Source: Patagioenas fasciata (taxonomy: Eukaryota > Chordata > Aves > Columbiformes > Columbidae). From it: a DNA stretch of 64,000 nt. Position numbers and translations under genes: made by a program. This document shows, in pieces, positions 20,401 through 31,066 of the stretch (its first letter is position 1; every line of letters begins with the position of its first letter). The stretch lies in NCBI RefSeq assembly GCF_037038585.1, contig NC_092521.1:50352398-50416397 (forward strand). Direction: 5' to 3'. Below the pieces are notes generated by a model, which saw nothing but the letters and a program-made list of their open reading frames with translations, searched no databases and had not been told where the DNA came from.

Positions 20401-23400
20401 CTTCATGACAAACAGCTGCTAATTTGCTGTTTGTCATGAAGTTCCAGCATGTCTTCCGCTCAGATTAAGATTTGATTTTTTTTTGTGCATAATTTCTTAT
20501 TTATTCTAAGTCACACATTAAACAGCAGGAAAAGAAGCCTTTGGACTCCATATCTCAAAAGTGACGCAAGCATCCTGACAAGTAAATAAATGCTGATTTT
20601 TCCTTTAAGGTATTCCCCTAAAAGAAAACACAACCCAGAACTGGAAGAGAAATCAGCGTTGTCTTACATTAAGAACCTGATAGTAAGCCTTTTTCATATC
20701 TTCACTACTAAGCGTTACATCCTTTAGTTTAGGAGCTGGGACCTGATCCTGGCCAATGAAAGACATAACCAAGACATGTTTCTTAAGGATAACCACTTGA
20801 GGACAAGGTATTCCTGCATTTTGCATTCTGTGGATCAAAAAACAGATACTGATTAAGAAAAACAGAACAAAATCCCCCAAACCCTACAGTTCTAGTTCCT
20901 TCTTGCTCATTTCCAGTCTGTGTGTGAGAAACTTGATCCTGAATCAAAAAGTTTTTTAAATAGACCAAATTGAAAACTGAATATACATATTTCACAGTAT
21001 TTCACGTTGGAAAATTCAGATCTTAAAGTCAGACGTGGGTCTAAAAATGCTCACTAAAAACTGAACACTTTTACAGCTAAAGCCTGTTAACTTAATGGGC
21101 TTATAAATTCTGCTGCTACATCACTGAAGATGCAGACAACTCACTAACCTGTACAAAACCAGACGCTTATTCAATCTCTGCCTGGCTGTATATTACTTAG
21201 CTTAAAAACCAAATCTAAACTTCTATGCAGAAGTAGTGTATCTTCCTTAAATGAAGAATAGGAAACCAACAGGCATTTGGTAAGAACAGCAGGTATTTTT
21301 GTCTTTACCTTGTTAAGTTATGCATTTCTTTCTCAGCCCACATACGAATAATCTTTCGTGGATTCAATTTACTGAAGCGGTCTTTAAATCTGTAGTCATC
21401 CTTAATGTATTTGTCACGGTTCTTGAATTCATTAAGAGTTGTTTTAAACACTTTGATGGCACATTCTGGAGGTATAACTTTATCTTCGGTTGCACTTATT
21501 GTGGAAAAAAATCAAATGCATAACAAAGTTAACTATTCACATATTTACAAGCAAAAGCATGGGCTTGGTTTTTAATTTCTTTTAAAATATTGCAAGATAT
21601 AGTGATTTGTTTCTATAAGAGAAGATCTGATTTTCTATCAAATTTGGAAGCCAATTCAAGTTAAATTTATACAAGGTCAATGATTAAGCTTATATATGAG
21701 TGATTGGATTTTGGCCTTTTGATTATATGTTGCTTCTCAAATAGGTTCCATCTCCCAGTTTGTTAATGTTTTACTTAAATATCATAGCTAACAGTTGGTA
21801 CTTGGTTTAAGAAATTACAACTGAAAAAAGGGCTTACATTAGAATAATGGTAGTTTCATGTTTTGTTAAGCACCACAAAAATACTGCCCACTGAACAATA
21901 CTAAGCAAAAGAACACTCCTGAACATCATTCAAGCAAAGATTTAAAACAAAAAACCCCAACAACTTAGGGAGGTCCCTCTTGACATCTCTAAATAGATTA
22001 TCTGGATTTGGATTTTATTAGTTCTTTCTTAACTTGCTTTAAACTAGTGGTGTTTCAATGCACTACAATCACTACTAACAGTACAATCCTTCTAGCGTGA
22101 GAGTGTTTAAAATTGGACTCTTGCAAGACTTGCAAAGTGAACAGCGTTGCTACACTATTGTCAGGGTAACCCAAAATTAACAGCACCTCCACGGAGCTGC
22201 ACAGATGGAGCCAATAATACAGTGATATGTATGGAAAGACAATTTTCAGGTAGCCTAAGGTAACCATGACAGATCTGCAGCGTAAGACAGGTCAGTGGAA
22301 AGAGCTCCTCAAAATCTCAAGTCTTCTTTTTTTTTTTTTTGTAAAAGGAATACGCTTTTCCACAGAAAGCTACAGTGGATTTGTCCCTGTTCATTAAACC
22401 GTCTCCAAGGAGGAAAGTGGGGAATTTTTAACTTGACGGTTGGTACCATCTAGTTTAAATATTTCTGTGGTTTCTGCTTTTTAAACTATGTCTGGTATAA
22501 TACTTAAAGCTACTGTCAGTAACAAACAATATACTTACTTTCCCCCATATGCATGAAAAACAACAGATTCTTTTCCTGTGCTGATACAGCCTGTGATGGT
22601 CTCCAGCATCCCAGAATTGACCATTTTGTACATAAGTAAACGTGTTTTAGGATCCACTGCTTTCTCCTACAAGCAAGAAATGAACACTCAATTCATTAAA
22701 ATAATTCTTTGATTTACAGTGAATTTAGAGTATTTATATACTGTAAGTGTTCACTTAAGTGGAAAGACTCATGTATGAAGATCATTCTCTCAACTGGTAG
22801 AGAAAAAACAAAACAGAAAAACAAACAAATGAAGCAAAGCCAAACTACTCCCGTGCTACCGTCTTAAGATTTCATACTCTCAAGTACCTTATCAGCTATG
22901 TAGCAGACATAATATTTTACCAGTTCCGCATGAAGTACAAGAGTACTTCCTATAGTGTCTTCAAGAAGTCTTTGCAAATCTTGAATAAAAATATCCCAAA
23001 TATTACATCTCTTTTATATCAGTAACAGTAAAATAAAAAAAATGGAACACCCAAATTTGTAGAAGTCCATAGCAGGAATTACCAGAGGCCCTGCTCTAAA
23101 CTCACCCACAAAGCATATCAACTGACTTCCTAAACTATTAGTCAGAGGTTTACTTGGTCACATAACCTTCCTGAAACTTGCTATGAAGACAGATATTTGC
23201 AGTCACATGATTCAGCTGCAGAGGATTAGTCCTCTGGATTGTTTCTAATAAGTAACTTCTGCGTAGTTTATTCATTGTAGCTGATTAAGAGAAGTTTAGA
23301 AAGACAAAGAGAAAAAAATTGAAGCTGCTTGCTCTGATTTTTATATAGCACTCACAATAATGCAGCTCAAATAAAGACTGCCTTTTTCTCGTAGGAGTTG

Positions 23401-26400
23401 GCTGGTACCATCTCCTTCAGCAACATGAACATAATGTCATTTAACTGTTTTACTAAGGATCAAATGTTTCAAGGAATTACCAAAACACTGTTCAGCTGTT
23501 ACACAAGATAAAAAGTATATAGAGAGACTCTATTAAAAACATACAGCAGTGGAGTGCTCCTTCTTTTCATGAAGCCTTGCACTTCGACGTTCCTCAGAGT
23601 ATGCATGCTGCTTTAAGGCATTGAAGACTTGATTTGACAGCTTTAAGTCCATTCCAATTCCATCCCCAACTTGGAATTCAGGTGCAAACTACAAGTAGAA
23701 ATAACAGAAGTTTAAGCATTGTTACTAGCAGACACCAAAAGTTGGCACAAACAGAAATTTCTCTTTCTGATTTGTAAAAACCTAGTGTAGAGCAGGACCT
23801 ATGTGAAACTCACTTTGTGTAATGTTGCTATTACGTTAAAAAACATATTGCTCTAAGCTGAGAACTCTAAGTTCTGCCCAAATTGATCTGAGATTACCTA
23901 ATATCCTGTAAAATAGCGCTTGCAGTATTTCCTTATTTGCAGAAGTTGCACCCATTACATTAAAGTAAGCAGTAGGTATGTAGTATGGATAAATAGACTG
24001 AAAAGCAGAAAGTCAAACAATTGACTGAAAATAAGTTACTTGGCTCATCAGGCAAAATTAATTTAAAAAAGTAGGTTACATGACAGTTATGCTTTTCAAA
24101 AATAGCCTTGTTTTTTTCATTTGCCTGTGTACCAAACTTGCTGATAGCTTTGTTTTGCCAAAACAGCTCTGTGCAAATTCTTGAATCACAGCCATTAACG
24201 AACTATTATTAAACAAAAAACCTGCACAACTCAAACAGCCAATTTGAGTAACTAATCCAGACACTGCGTTGCTTTCATCCAACTGAAAAAAAATCTGCAC
24301 TAGATACCACAGCACAGATGGACAAACATTATTTCTTTGGTTGAGTTACAGCATTTCAGTTTTACACACAAAACAAGTTTTCACTTACATTTTCCATGCG
24401 AGCAGTGTTCTTTCTTCCACATACCACTTCATCATGTTTAGTAGTGATGTCTTTTCCTTTTCCTATGAAGCCCTTTCTTGGTGTAGTAGTAGGTTTATCT
24501 GCCAACAGTGAGAAAAATAAATCAACTTCACATCTAAACAAACCTAAGTAATGCTCATAAAGGTTCCACAATGCCCACAAACATAATTTCACTTATTAAA
24601 CAAAACAAAACACTTCAATTGTATGGTGCAGTCTTCTTTTATCCTAAACATGACAACTTCTTTTGCTATGTTATGACTTAATTCTTTGTCTTCTCTGATG
24701 TGTCAGACACACTTCTGACATTTTAAAAACAGAAATATTCAATGTAACATGCAGATGCTCCTAGCATGACAGACAGGCATATCCCACAATACTTTCAATG
24801 TACAGTAGTTATTTTACCAGATTAAGCCACTGAGGCAAATACACCGACAGACAGAAACCTGAAGTTACCCGCCCAACTTCCTTCATAACACCTCCCAATT
24901 ACGTGACCTGATTTTACATACAACCGGTAGGTCTCCTTACGTTTAAGAAAAACTAATGTCATTCTTAGGTCTATCATCTGAAGAAATTGTATTGTTTAAA
25001 ACAGCCACATACCTGCTCTATAAGGATCATGACGGGTATCCTGCCAATCAACCTCATCCTCTGAGCTGTCACTGTCATAGGGATGTACCTTCCGATAATT
25101 TTCAAAGGATATGGAGACTTGAGAAACAAAACAAACAAGCATGTCTGATTACCAGGGATTTGCTACCTCCGCACAACTCTCTCAACTTAAACAGAGTGCC
25201 AAGGATATCTCCAAAGCAAAAATATCTCTTCTGATGAGGGTACCTTTGCTATCTCCATTGATCTTCTTCTCTTCACGCCGAAGCTGTGCATCATACTCCC
25301 TGTCAAATTCCATCTGCAGCATCTGAGCTAGCATTAGGTCACTAGAAGTGTCAACATTTTCTCCTGTAATAAATGGTCCTTCAGCAACACTATGTAAAAT
25401 GAAACCAGAAATTTAAAAAATTAAACATTTCACTCTATACAAAAGACATCATGCAGAGCAGCATAGAAACTAATGGATCTCAACTGTCTGACCCCCCTCC
25501 AAGCCAACACTAAATATTAATAGAGCATGACTTTATTTCTCTTTGCCAGTTCTTTGCAATGCAAATATTACTTAAACTTTTACTTGTTTACTATTCTGTA
25601 AGAGGCATTAGGCTCTATTTTTAAGATACTCTTCACGAAAGAGTATCTTAAAAGTATGTATATTTATGTTTATATCTTTTTATAACTAAATAAAACCAAT
25701 TTTTTTTAAAAAAGAAATAACAATAAAATCAAAAACAGTGAATAGAGAAGACAACAAGCAAAATTTGTATGAGTTTTGAACTAGTGAGCTCTTGGCCTAT
25801 GTTTAGAGCTTCCAAGTGTTAGGAGGATATGGCTGACACACGTGACAGTTCTCAAAACAACATTTTACACTGCTAACAAGAATCTCTAAAAGGGAAGAAA
25901 AAACATATTTGTGATGTTTCTCAAAAGATCGTCTACTGACTTGCTTAAAGCACCCAAAACAATATGCAGAAAATATCAAGAAAGAAGACTATCTTCTCTG
26001 TCACCCTTACTAAGGAAGAGTTTTAACTGGCAAAGCCATCTTCACTGAAAAAGACCTGAAGAAGAAGAGTCAGGAGAAAATAGGCAAAGCATTTACTACG
26101 TGACTACGCATTAAGTACACTGTAAGAAAATACACAAAAGATGGCTTCATATCTATGAAGATCACTAATCCAGGATTTAAACTTACGCAACCACTTCAGG
26201 AAAAGCAGCATTTTCTTCTTCTAGCTGTAGCTCTTTTGCCAGCTGTTCGCTCATCACATCAGCAAGGGAACATGACATTGATGTTGCGTTATGGGCTCCC
26301 CATGGACACTGTAAATAAATGTTTCATTCAAGTCAGCAAGAAATGCAGTAACAACACAATAATCAGGATAATTAGGATAATTGGCTCTAAAATAAGCTCA

Positions 26401-27406
26401 TGTAATCTTACAAGAGCTTGTTTTCTACAGATACTTAGGGAAAGATGATGAACTAAAGTACTCAAAATACCTCAAGGAGTAGTTTCATAAACTCAATAAG
26501 AGACCTGTGATTGAAAGGATGTTGATGGTTACTTACTACTGGGGAGAAAAAGAGTCACTTTATCAGTGCCAGTACCCTCTGAAGAGAGGGGCAAAGCCTT
26601 CCCAGTAAACTCACTCACAAGTTTATGCAGAATCTGTGTAATACTTCTCAGTACAACACAACACTAATGGCTTAGGCACAGCTTTCTCCCCCACTTTTAG
26701 AGCCCTGAAAGGACAGCCGTCATAAACACCCCTTCAAAAACACAGGACACACACACACACACACTTTGTGTGGAAAGGTGGGGGTTGGGGAATGATGAAT
26801 CCAACCCAGTTGTGACTCACTGCCTACTGCCTTGATAACCACACTGACTTGGATCCAATTCCCTGCTCACCCACTGAGCCTGGAGACAAGCGGCTCCTTT
26901 ATCGGTGTCTGACAGCAGCTCTCCACCAAGATAACTGCGAGCAGCAGCGAATCCCACCGTCCCGGCACAGCTCGCTGCCCACTTCAGCAGCGGAGCCAAG
27001 TGCTCGGTTTGCCAAATCAGCGTGACCCCTCGCTGAGCTGACACAACTTCACCGCGGCCTCTGGAAGCCCCAGCCTCCCGGGAGCGGGAGTAGAGCAGGC
27101 GCCTAGCGGCGCTACCTCCCGGCCTGCCCCCTGCCCCGAGCGGAGCTGGGCCAGAGGCGGCGCCCGAGCCCCGGCAGCCCCGTTATCCCCCAACCCCAAG
27201 GAGCCAGGCCAGCACCGGCCGCGCCTCCACGGCCCCGGAGGGTGGAAGTACCATGGGGAGCCGTGGGCAGCCGGGCACAGCCCCGCGGGCCGCGGCTGCG
27301 GCCTGGCAGCGCCCAGCCGCCGCCGCGCCCGGGCCGCGCTCACCTTGCTCTGCCAGGCGGCGCCCGGCCCGGCGTCGGGAGCGGCGGCGACTTCTACCGA
27401 ATCCAT
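17358..27406 (-). CDS. RIOK3: RIOK3, atypical RIO-family kinase (complete, 13 coding exons)
   Basis: RIOK3 is a cytoplasmic RIO protein kinase associated with late pre-40S ribosome maturation and with regulation of RIG-I/MDA5-IRF3 signalling. Thirteen exons total 1,545 bp, giving 514 residues and a stop; human RIOK3 has 519. The N-terminal half is acidic and regulatory ([31 protein letters not shown]). The RIO domain starts near residue 231. The ATP-binding loop STGKES is at 259-264, the ATP lysine in CAIKVFK is K287, the catalytic loop HADLSEYN is at 401-408 (D403, N408) and the metal-binding IDVSQ is at 419-423 (D420). All catalytic residues are intact. The protein ends [10 protein letters not shown]. 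The linker before CAIKVFK is a few residues shorter than in mammals. It lies head to tail upstream of RMC1 and is divergent from TMEM241. Confidence 0.98.
18941..19048 (-). CDS. RIOK3: RIOK3 exon 12
   Basis: 36 codons, phase 0 at both ends: [20 protein letters not shown] and then [16 protein letters not shown]. The acceptor is gactag and the donor GTATAT. Confidence 0.95.
19411..19500 (-). CDS. RIOK3: RIOK3 exon 11 (metal-binding motif)
   Basis: 30 codons, phase 0 at both ends: [20 protein letters not shown] and then [15 protein letters not shown] is the RIO counterpart of the kinase DFG motif. The acceptor is gactacag and the donor GTAAGA. Confidence 0.96.
19587..19667 (-). CDS. RIOK3: RIOK3 exon 10 (catalytic loop)
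   Basis: 27 codons, phase 0 at both ends: [20 protein letters not shown] and then MLWHDGK. It carries the catalytic Asp and Asn of the RIO active site. The acceptor is ccttgcag and the donor GTGAGC. Confidence 0.96.
20401..20441. repeat. Perfect 16-bp inverted repeat (hairpin)
   Basis: The arms at 20,401-20,416 and 20,426-20,441 are exact reverse complements around a 9-base loop, in RIOK3 intron 9. It would fold into a compact hairpin in the transcript of either strand. It is shorter than a normal microRNA precursor. Confidence 0.75.
20668..20827 (-). CDS. RIOK3: RIOK3 exon 9
   Basis: 160 bp encoding [20 protein letters not shown], then [20 protein letters not shown] and [13 protein letters not shown]. 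The acceptor is gatccacag and the donor GTAAGA. Confidence 0.96.
21309..21494 (-). CDS. RIOK3: RIOK3 exon 8 (ATP lysine)
   Basis: 186 bp encoding [20 protein letters not shown], then [20 protein letters not shown] and [20 protein letters not shown]287 in AIKVFK is the ATP-binding lysine. The acceptor is cacaataag and the donor GTAAAG. Confidence 0.95.
22539..22666 (-). CDS. RIOK3: RIOK3 exon 7 (ATP-binding loop)
   Basis: 128 bp encoding [20 protein letters not shown], then [20 protein letters not shown] and GG. STGKES is the RIO nucleotide-binding loop. The acceptor is ttgcttgtag and the donor GTAAGT. Confidence 0.96.
23545..23688 (-). CDS. RIOK3: RIOK3 exon 6
   Basis: 48 codons, phase 0 at both ends: [20 protein letters not shown], then [20 protein letters not shown] and EKKEHSTA. 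The acceptor is tacttgtag and the donor GTATGT. Confidence 0.95.
24389..24498 (-). CDS. RIOK3: RIOK3 exon 5
   Basis: 110 bp encoding [20 protein letters not shown] and then [16 protein letters not shown]. The acceptor is tgttggcag and the donor GTAAGT. Confidence 0.96.
25013..25117 (-). CDS. RIOK3: RIOK3 exon 4 (acidic region)
   Basis: 105 bp encoding [20 protein letters not shown] and then [14 protein letters not shown]. This is the acidic, serine-rich N-terminal segment. The acceptor is tctcaag and the donor GTATGT. Confidence 0.95.
25244..25389 (-). CDS. RIOK3: RIOK3 exon 3
   Basis: 146 bp encoding [20 protein letters not shown], then [20 protein letters not shown] and KKINGDSK. The acceptor is ttacatag and the donor GTACCC. 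Confidence 0.95.
25616..25656. repeat. 15-18-bp inverted repeat (hairpin)
   Basis: The arms at 25,619-25,633 and 25,639-25,653 are exact reverse complements with a 5-base loop. One wobble pair and two more Watson-Crick pairs can extend the stem outward. It lies in RIOK3 intron 2. Confidence 0.7.
26187..26308 (-). CDS. RIOK3: RIOK3 exon 2
   Basis: 122 bp encoding [20 protein letters not shown] and then [20 protein letters not shown]. The acceptor is tatttacag and the donor GTAAGT. Confidence 0.96.
26747..26764. repeat. (AC)9 microsatellite
   Basis: Nine uninterrupted AC units in RIOK3 intron 1. It is a likely length polymorphism. Confidence 0.9.
27344..27406 (-). CDS. RIOK3: RIOK3 exon 1 (start codon)
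   Basis: 21 codons, [20 protein letters not shown] and K, matching the mammalian start (MD.V.VA). The donor is GTGAGC. The frame stays open upstream to an ATG at 27,542-27,544, but that ATG lies inside the promoter CCAAT box, so the annotated start is preferred. Confidence 0.94.
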
Positions 27407-27760
27407 CTGTGCATGCAAGGGCGGGCGGGCGGTCAGCGCGGCGACAGCAGGGACTTCGCTCAGGGCAGCGACGCTCGGAATGCGAAACCTTCCGGGTTCT
27501 CCCCTCTTCTCTCTTTTACCGTCACTTGCCGTCAGGCTCCTCATTGGCCGACCGGCTCGGGGCTTCGCCCGCCTTTCCGGTGATGTCACCGGAGCGGCCG
27601 TGGGGTCCCTGGTGGAGTCCGGAGCGCCTCGGGGCCGCCCGGGGGCTGAGGCGGCGGGGTGGGGGGGCCGGCAGCTGGGGGCAGCGCCAGGTGCCCGGGC
27701 GGGGGCAGCCGGGCCGCCGGGGAGCTGTGCTGACAGAAAAACCACCGTGATGACATCACT
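27407..27760 (-). promoter_or_regulatory. RIOK3: RIOK3 CpG-island promoter
   Basis: A CpG island upstream of the RIOK3 ATG. On the minus strand a GGCCAAT box lies at about 27,543-27,549, roughly 140 bp before the ATG. A CRE-like TGATGTCA lies near 27,580-27,587. Long G runs at 27,655-27,720 on the plus strand are a candidate G-quadruplex region. No TATA box is evident. Confidence 0.7.
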
Positions 27761-30169
27761 GACACCGACAAACCGACTCTTTTTTGGCGAGTTTTACACG
27801 GACTGTGTGTCCACTTGTATGCAAGCTCTCCAGGAAGGCTTTGCCCCTCTCTCCACAGGGTACTGGCACTGGCAAACTGACCTTTTCTTTCCACCCGTTA
27901 GTAGGTGACTGTCAAAATTCTTTCAATCAGAGTTTGCCGTACTGAGTTTATTAAATTACTTCTTGAGGTATTTTCGGTACTTCATTTCATAATCCTTCCA
28001 CGAGAATCGGTAGAAGACAAGCTCTTATAAGGTTACATGAGCTTATTTTAGAGCGTTATTCTAATTATCCTGATTATTGTGTTGCCACTGCATCTCTTGC
28101 TGACTAGAATAAAATGTTTATTCAGAGGCAATGTTTGCTTTTATCTAAGGAAGTAAGCAAGGGAAGGGGGAAAAAATATAAGTGAACAAATTAATTTGAT
28201 CCTCATCCCATGACTCACTACAAATACAAAATTAAATACTTCATACATTATCTGGCACCTGTTACACCTCAATTGTTTATGTAATGTTTACCTGGAAAAC
28301 AGTACTGTGATTAAAATGCTCTGTTTCCAGGACAGGGCTGACTGGATGGTGTTTTGCTACAATACAGTCACTGTCTGACATTTGCTTGAGCAAGTTTCCC
28401 ACCAGGAAGGAAGCGATGCCCAGAAACCTCCTTGGGCCCAGCTCACCACCAGCTGTCAGCACTATCTGCAAACGTCCAACACTGTGCCGTTGCTGCCACT
28501 GACGATAACCAGAAAAGCAGCTGAACCAAGCCGGCTGGCTCCCAGAGCAGGAGGAGTGGTAAGGGGTCATACAGCCCCTGCAGCATCCCCCAGCCAGTGC
28601 AGAGTAAGTTTCCTGTGTGCACATTGAGCAAAGCCCACACTGCCAGGGCAGGCCCAGCAAAAGCCACTCTTGAGCGTGCAAGAATCAGCTTTGTTGGCCA
28701 AAGTTCATCTAATTTGTCCTTAACAACCTACAATGATGTAAGACTTTACAGTTTCCCAAGACAATCTGTTCCAGCATTCATTACTGCAGCAAGTCCCCAG
28801 CTGAAGGGTTGGGAGAGGTTTGTAGTGCACAACCCGCAGGCACAACAGAGGCGTGTGCCACGGAGGTATTGGGATGGCTTTGTCTGGTGATGCGGTACCA
28901 GTGTGGTTCTTATCTTCTCTGCCCTTAGCCCTGGAGGAAAGAGATTATTTTTTTTCCTTTGCAGCCACTTTTTGGGGCATGAAGATTGCTTCTGTGCCCT
29001 CTTCTATCTTCTTTGGCTAAATTTATCAGTTTTATAAATGCGCAGAATGTCAAAGTAATGTCCTGTTGCCCTGAGAAAATCATTACTGTAGCGCGGCTGT
29101 AGAAGCACTGATTATGAAAATGAGTTTTGGTAGTTCTTGATTCAAAAAGACATTAGCAAAGACTTAATATTCCTATGTAATTTTATTTATTTATAAATTT
29201 TCAGAAATATGTCTTCTGTATGAGTCTCTTAAATATTACCTGATTAGGCCTTGATCCCATGACCTCTTACATGGGGATCTAGCTTTCCACTGAATTATAT
29301 TATGAATAAATGTTCTATAAAATGACATGCAAACAAAATCATTTGCCACACATTCACATCTCCTAATAAAAATAGCTTAAAATCTAGGTAGAGCAAAAAC
29401 CTCCCTTCATATTACTGAAAATAATTCCAAAGCTGTATAGCAATTACTCAATATGTAATTCAAGTTAGTCATGATCATGATAAACAACATTGGCAGAAAT
29501 GTATATCTTCATACTTAATCACTCAGCGTCAGTGGCTTACAAGAATTCAAACCTGCCTCTGAATTTTGCTGTAGGAAGATATATCATCTTTGCCCGAGTT
29601 TCTGACTTATAGTAAGAAACACAGAGCAATATCACTGTAATATTTTGTATGACAATGATACTCCACTAAAATGAAAATTCAAAAGTATTCTTATCACATG
29701 CTTACATTAGTTTTTGTAGATACCTGCAAACTTCTCTTATTCTTTTTTGAAGCTTTATAGGCTGAATTTTGGAACAATGTAAGGTATATCTTTGTTGCAA
29801 AATACACATTTGACATGCTTACATAAACATATGCTCTGCAAAGCATAAACGCTGTATCACACACTCTGCCCTCTCTATCACATCCATTTTTGTGGCATGT
29901 CAGTGATCTCTGTAGGCCCAGAGGGACGAAACCTTTCAGCACTGGAAATCTAAAACCAGGGTGTACAGAGAGAGGCCTGTATTTGCATCACCTCAGCAAA
30001 GTCAAGGTGAGGACTCCAGAGACAGAGCCTTGCCAATACCGGATTTTGGAAGAATGAGGTTTACCTAGGTCATAATAAAAGAACGCCCAGTGATCGTAAC
30101 TAGGTAGGGCATGTCTTTCACTGCTTCTCTACCTCCCTGGGCTATTTATGGCTTACACATCACCAATGA
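27761..30169. other. RIOK3-TMEM241 intergenic stretch
   Basis: No supported gene. The left part is AT-rich, with a moderately GC-rich block at about 28,380-28,700 that has a GTAAGT at 28,601 but no recognisable coding sequence. An imperfect inverted repeat lies at 29,253-29,279. The rest is featureless AT-rich DNA. Confidence 0.6.
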
Positions 30170-30832
30170 ATCACAGAATCATAGAATAATTTGGGTTGCA
30201 AGGGACCTTCAAAGGTCATCTAGTCCAACTCCCTGTAATGGGCAGGGACATCTTCAACTAGATCAGGTTGCTCAGAGCCCTGTCCAGCCTGGCCTGGAAT
30301 GTCTCCAGGGATGGGGCATCTACCACCTCTCTGGGCAACCTGGGCCAGTGTTTCACCATTCTCATGGTAAAAAATTTCTTCCTCATACCTAGCCTACATC
30401 TCTCCTCCTTTAGTTTAAAACCATCACCCCTTGTCTTATTGCAACAGGCTAAAAAGTCTGTCCCCTACTTTCTTACAGGCCCCTTTTAAGTACTGAAAGG
30501 CGGCAATAAGGTCTCCCCGGCGCCTTCTCCAGGCTGAACAACCCCAACTCTCTCAGCTTGTCCTCACAGGAGAGGTGTTCCAGCCCTCTGATCATTTTTG
30601 TGACCTCCTTTGGCCCCTCTCCAACAGGTCCATGTCTTTCCTGAGGACTCCAGCAGAGCTGGACACAGAACTCCAGGTGGGCTCTCACCAGAGCAGAGCA
30701 GAGCAGAGGTGCAGAATCACCTCCCTCGGCCTGCTGGCCACGCTGCTTTTGATGCAGCCTAGGCCTTCTGGGCTGTGAGCGCACATTACCGGCTCATTTC
30801 CAGCTCCTCACTCACCGATGCCCCTCACCCCA
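30170..30832 (-). mobile_element. CR1 LINE 3' fragment, minus orientation
   Basis: It begins with the CR1 3' end in reverse (tcacagaatcatagaat...) and runs through the typical 3' region to about 30,832, including a (GAGCA)n-like run near 30,690. It stops where the TMEM241 CpG promoter begins, about 160 bp before the TMEM241 ATG. Confidence 0.93.
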
Positions 30833-30994
30833 GGGCTGCCGGCACTGCTGCCAGGCAGCGATACCAGCGGCCCTTTAAGGAGGCGGCGCCAGCCGGTGCC
30901 CATTGGGGCGGCCGCGGCGCTACGTGTCGCCGCCATGGCCGCCGCCCGCCGGGCCCGCGCAGCGCGGCGCTGGCGGCGGGGCGGGCGCTGACAG
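30833..30994 (+). promoter_or_regulatory. TMEM241: TMEM241 CpG-rich promoter and 5' leader
   Basis: A short CpG-rich segment between a CR1 and the TMEM241 ATG. It contains an ATTGG (inverted CCAAT) at 30,902-30,906 followed by GC boxes, and a GCCGCCATGGC sequence at 30,929-30,939 that resembles a YY1 site and also forms an upstream start codon. No TATA box is seen. Confidence 0.7.
30935..30991 (+). CDS. Candidate upstream ORF in the TMEM241 leader
   Basis: An 18-codon frame, MAAARRARAARRWRRGGR, starts at an ATG in perfect Kozak context (gccgccATGG). Its stop ends 3 bp before the TMEM241 ATG, whose own context is poor (C at -3). It matters only if transcription starts upstream of 30,935; the same bases may instead be a YY1 promoter site. 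It could restrain TMEM241 translation. Confidence 0.4.
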   Translation: MAAARRARAARRWRRGGR

Positions 30995-31066
30995 ATGTAT
31001 TTGAAGCGGCCGGCGGGCGGGCTCGCCTTCTGCCTCTTCTACCTGGCCTCATGCTTTACCAACAAG
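30995..31066 (+). CDS. TMEM241: TMEM241 exon 1 (start codon)
   Basis: 24 codons: [20 protein letters not shown] and then FTNK, the same length as in human. The donor is GTGAGG. It begins the first hydrophobic segment. Confidence 0.94.

Noticed and set aside
20401-20441. microRNA gene
   Set aside because: The stem is only 16 bp with no flanking paired extension, shorter than normal microRNA precursors.
27017-27745. 242-codon minus-strand frame giving RIOK3 an N-terminal extension
   Set aside because: Only the 21 codons 27,344-27,406 match RIOK3. The upstream ATG at 27,542 lies within the CCAAT box, and past 27,344 the frame runs into the intron.
28277-28681. 134-codon minus-strand frame in the RIOK3-TMEM241 gap
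   Set aside because: No recognisable domain, no supported splice partners, and a competing frame on the other strand.
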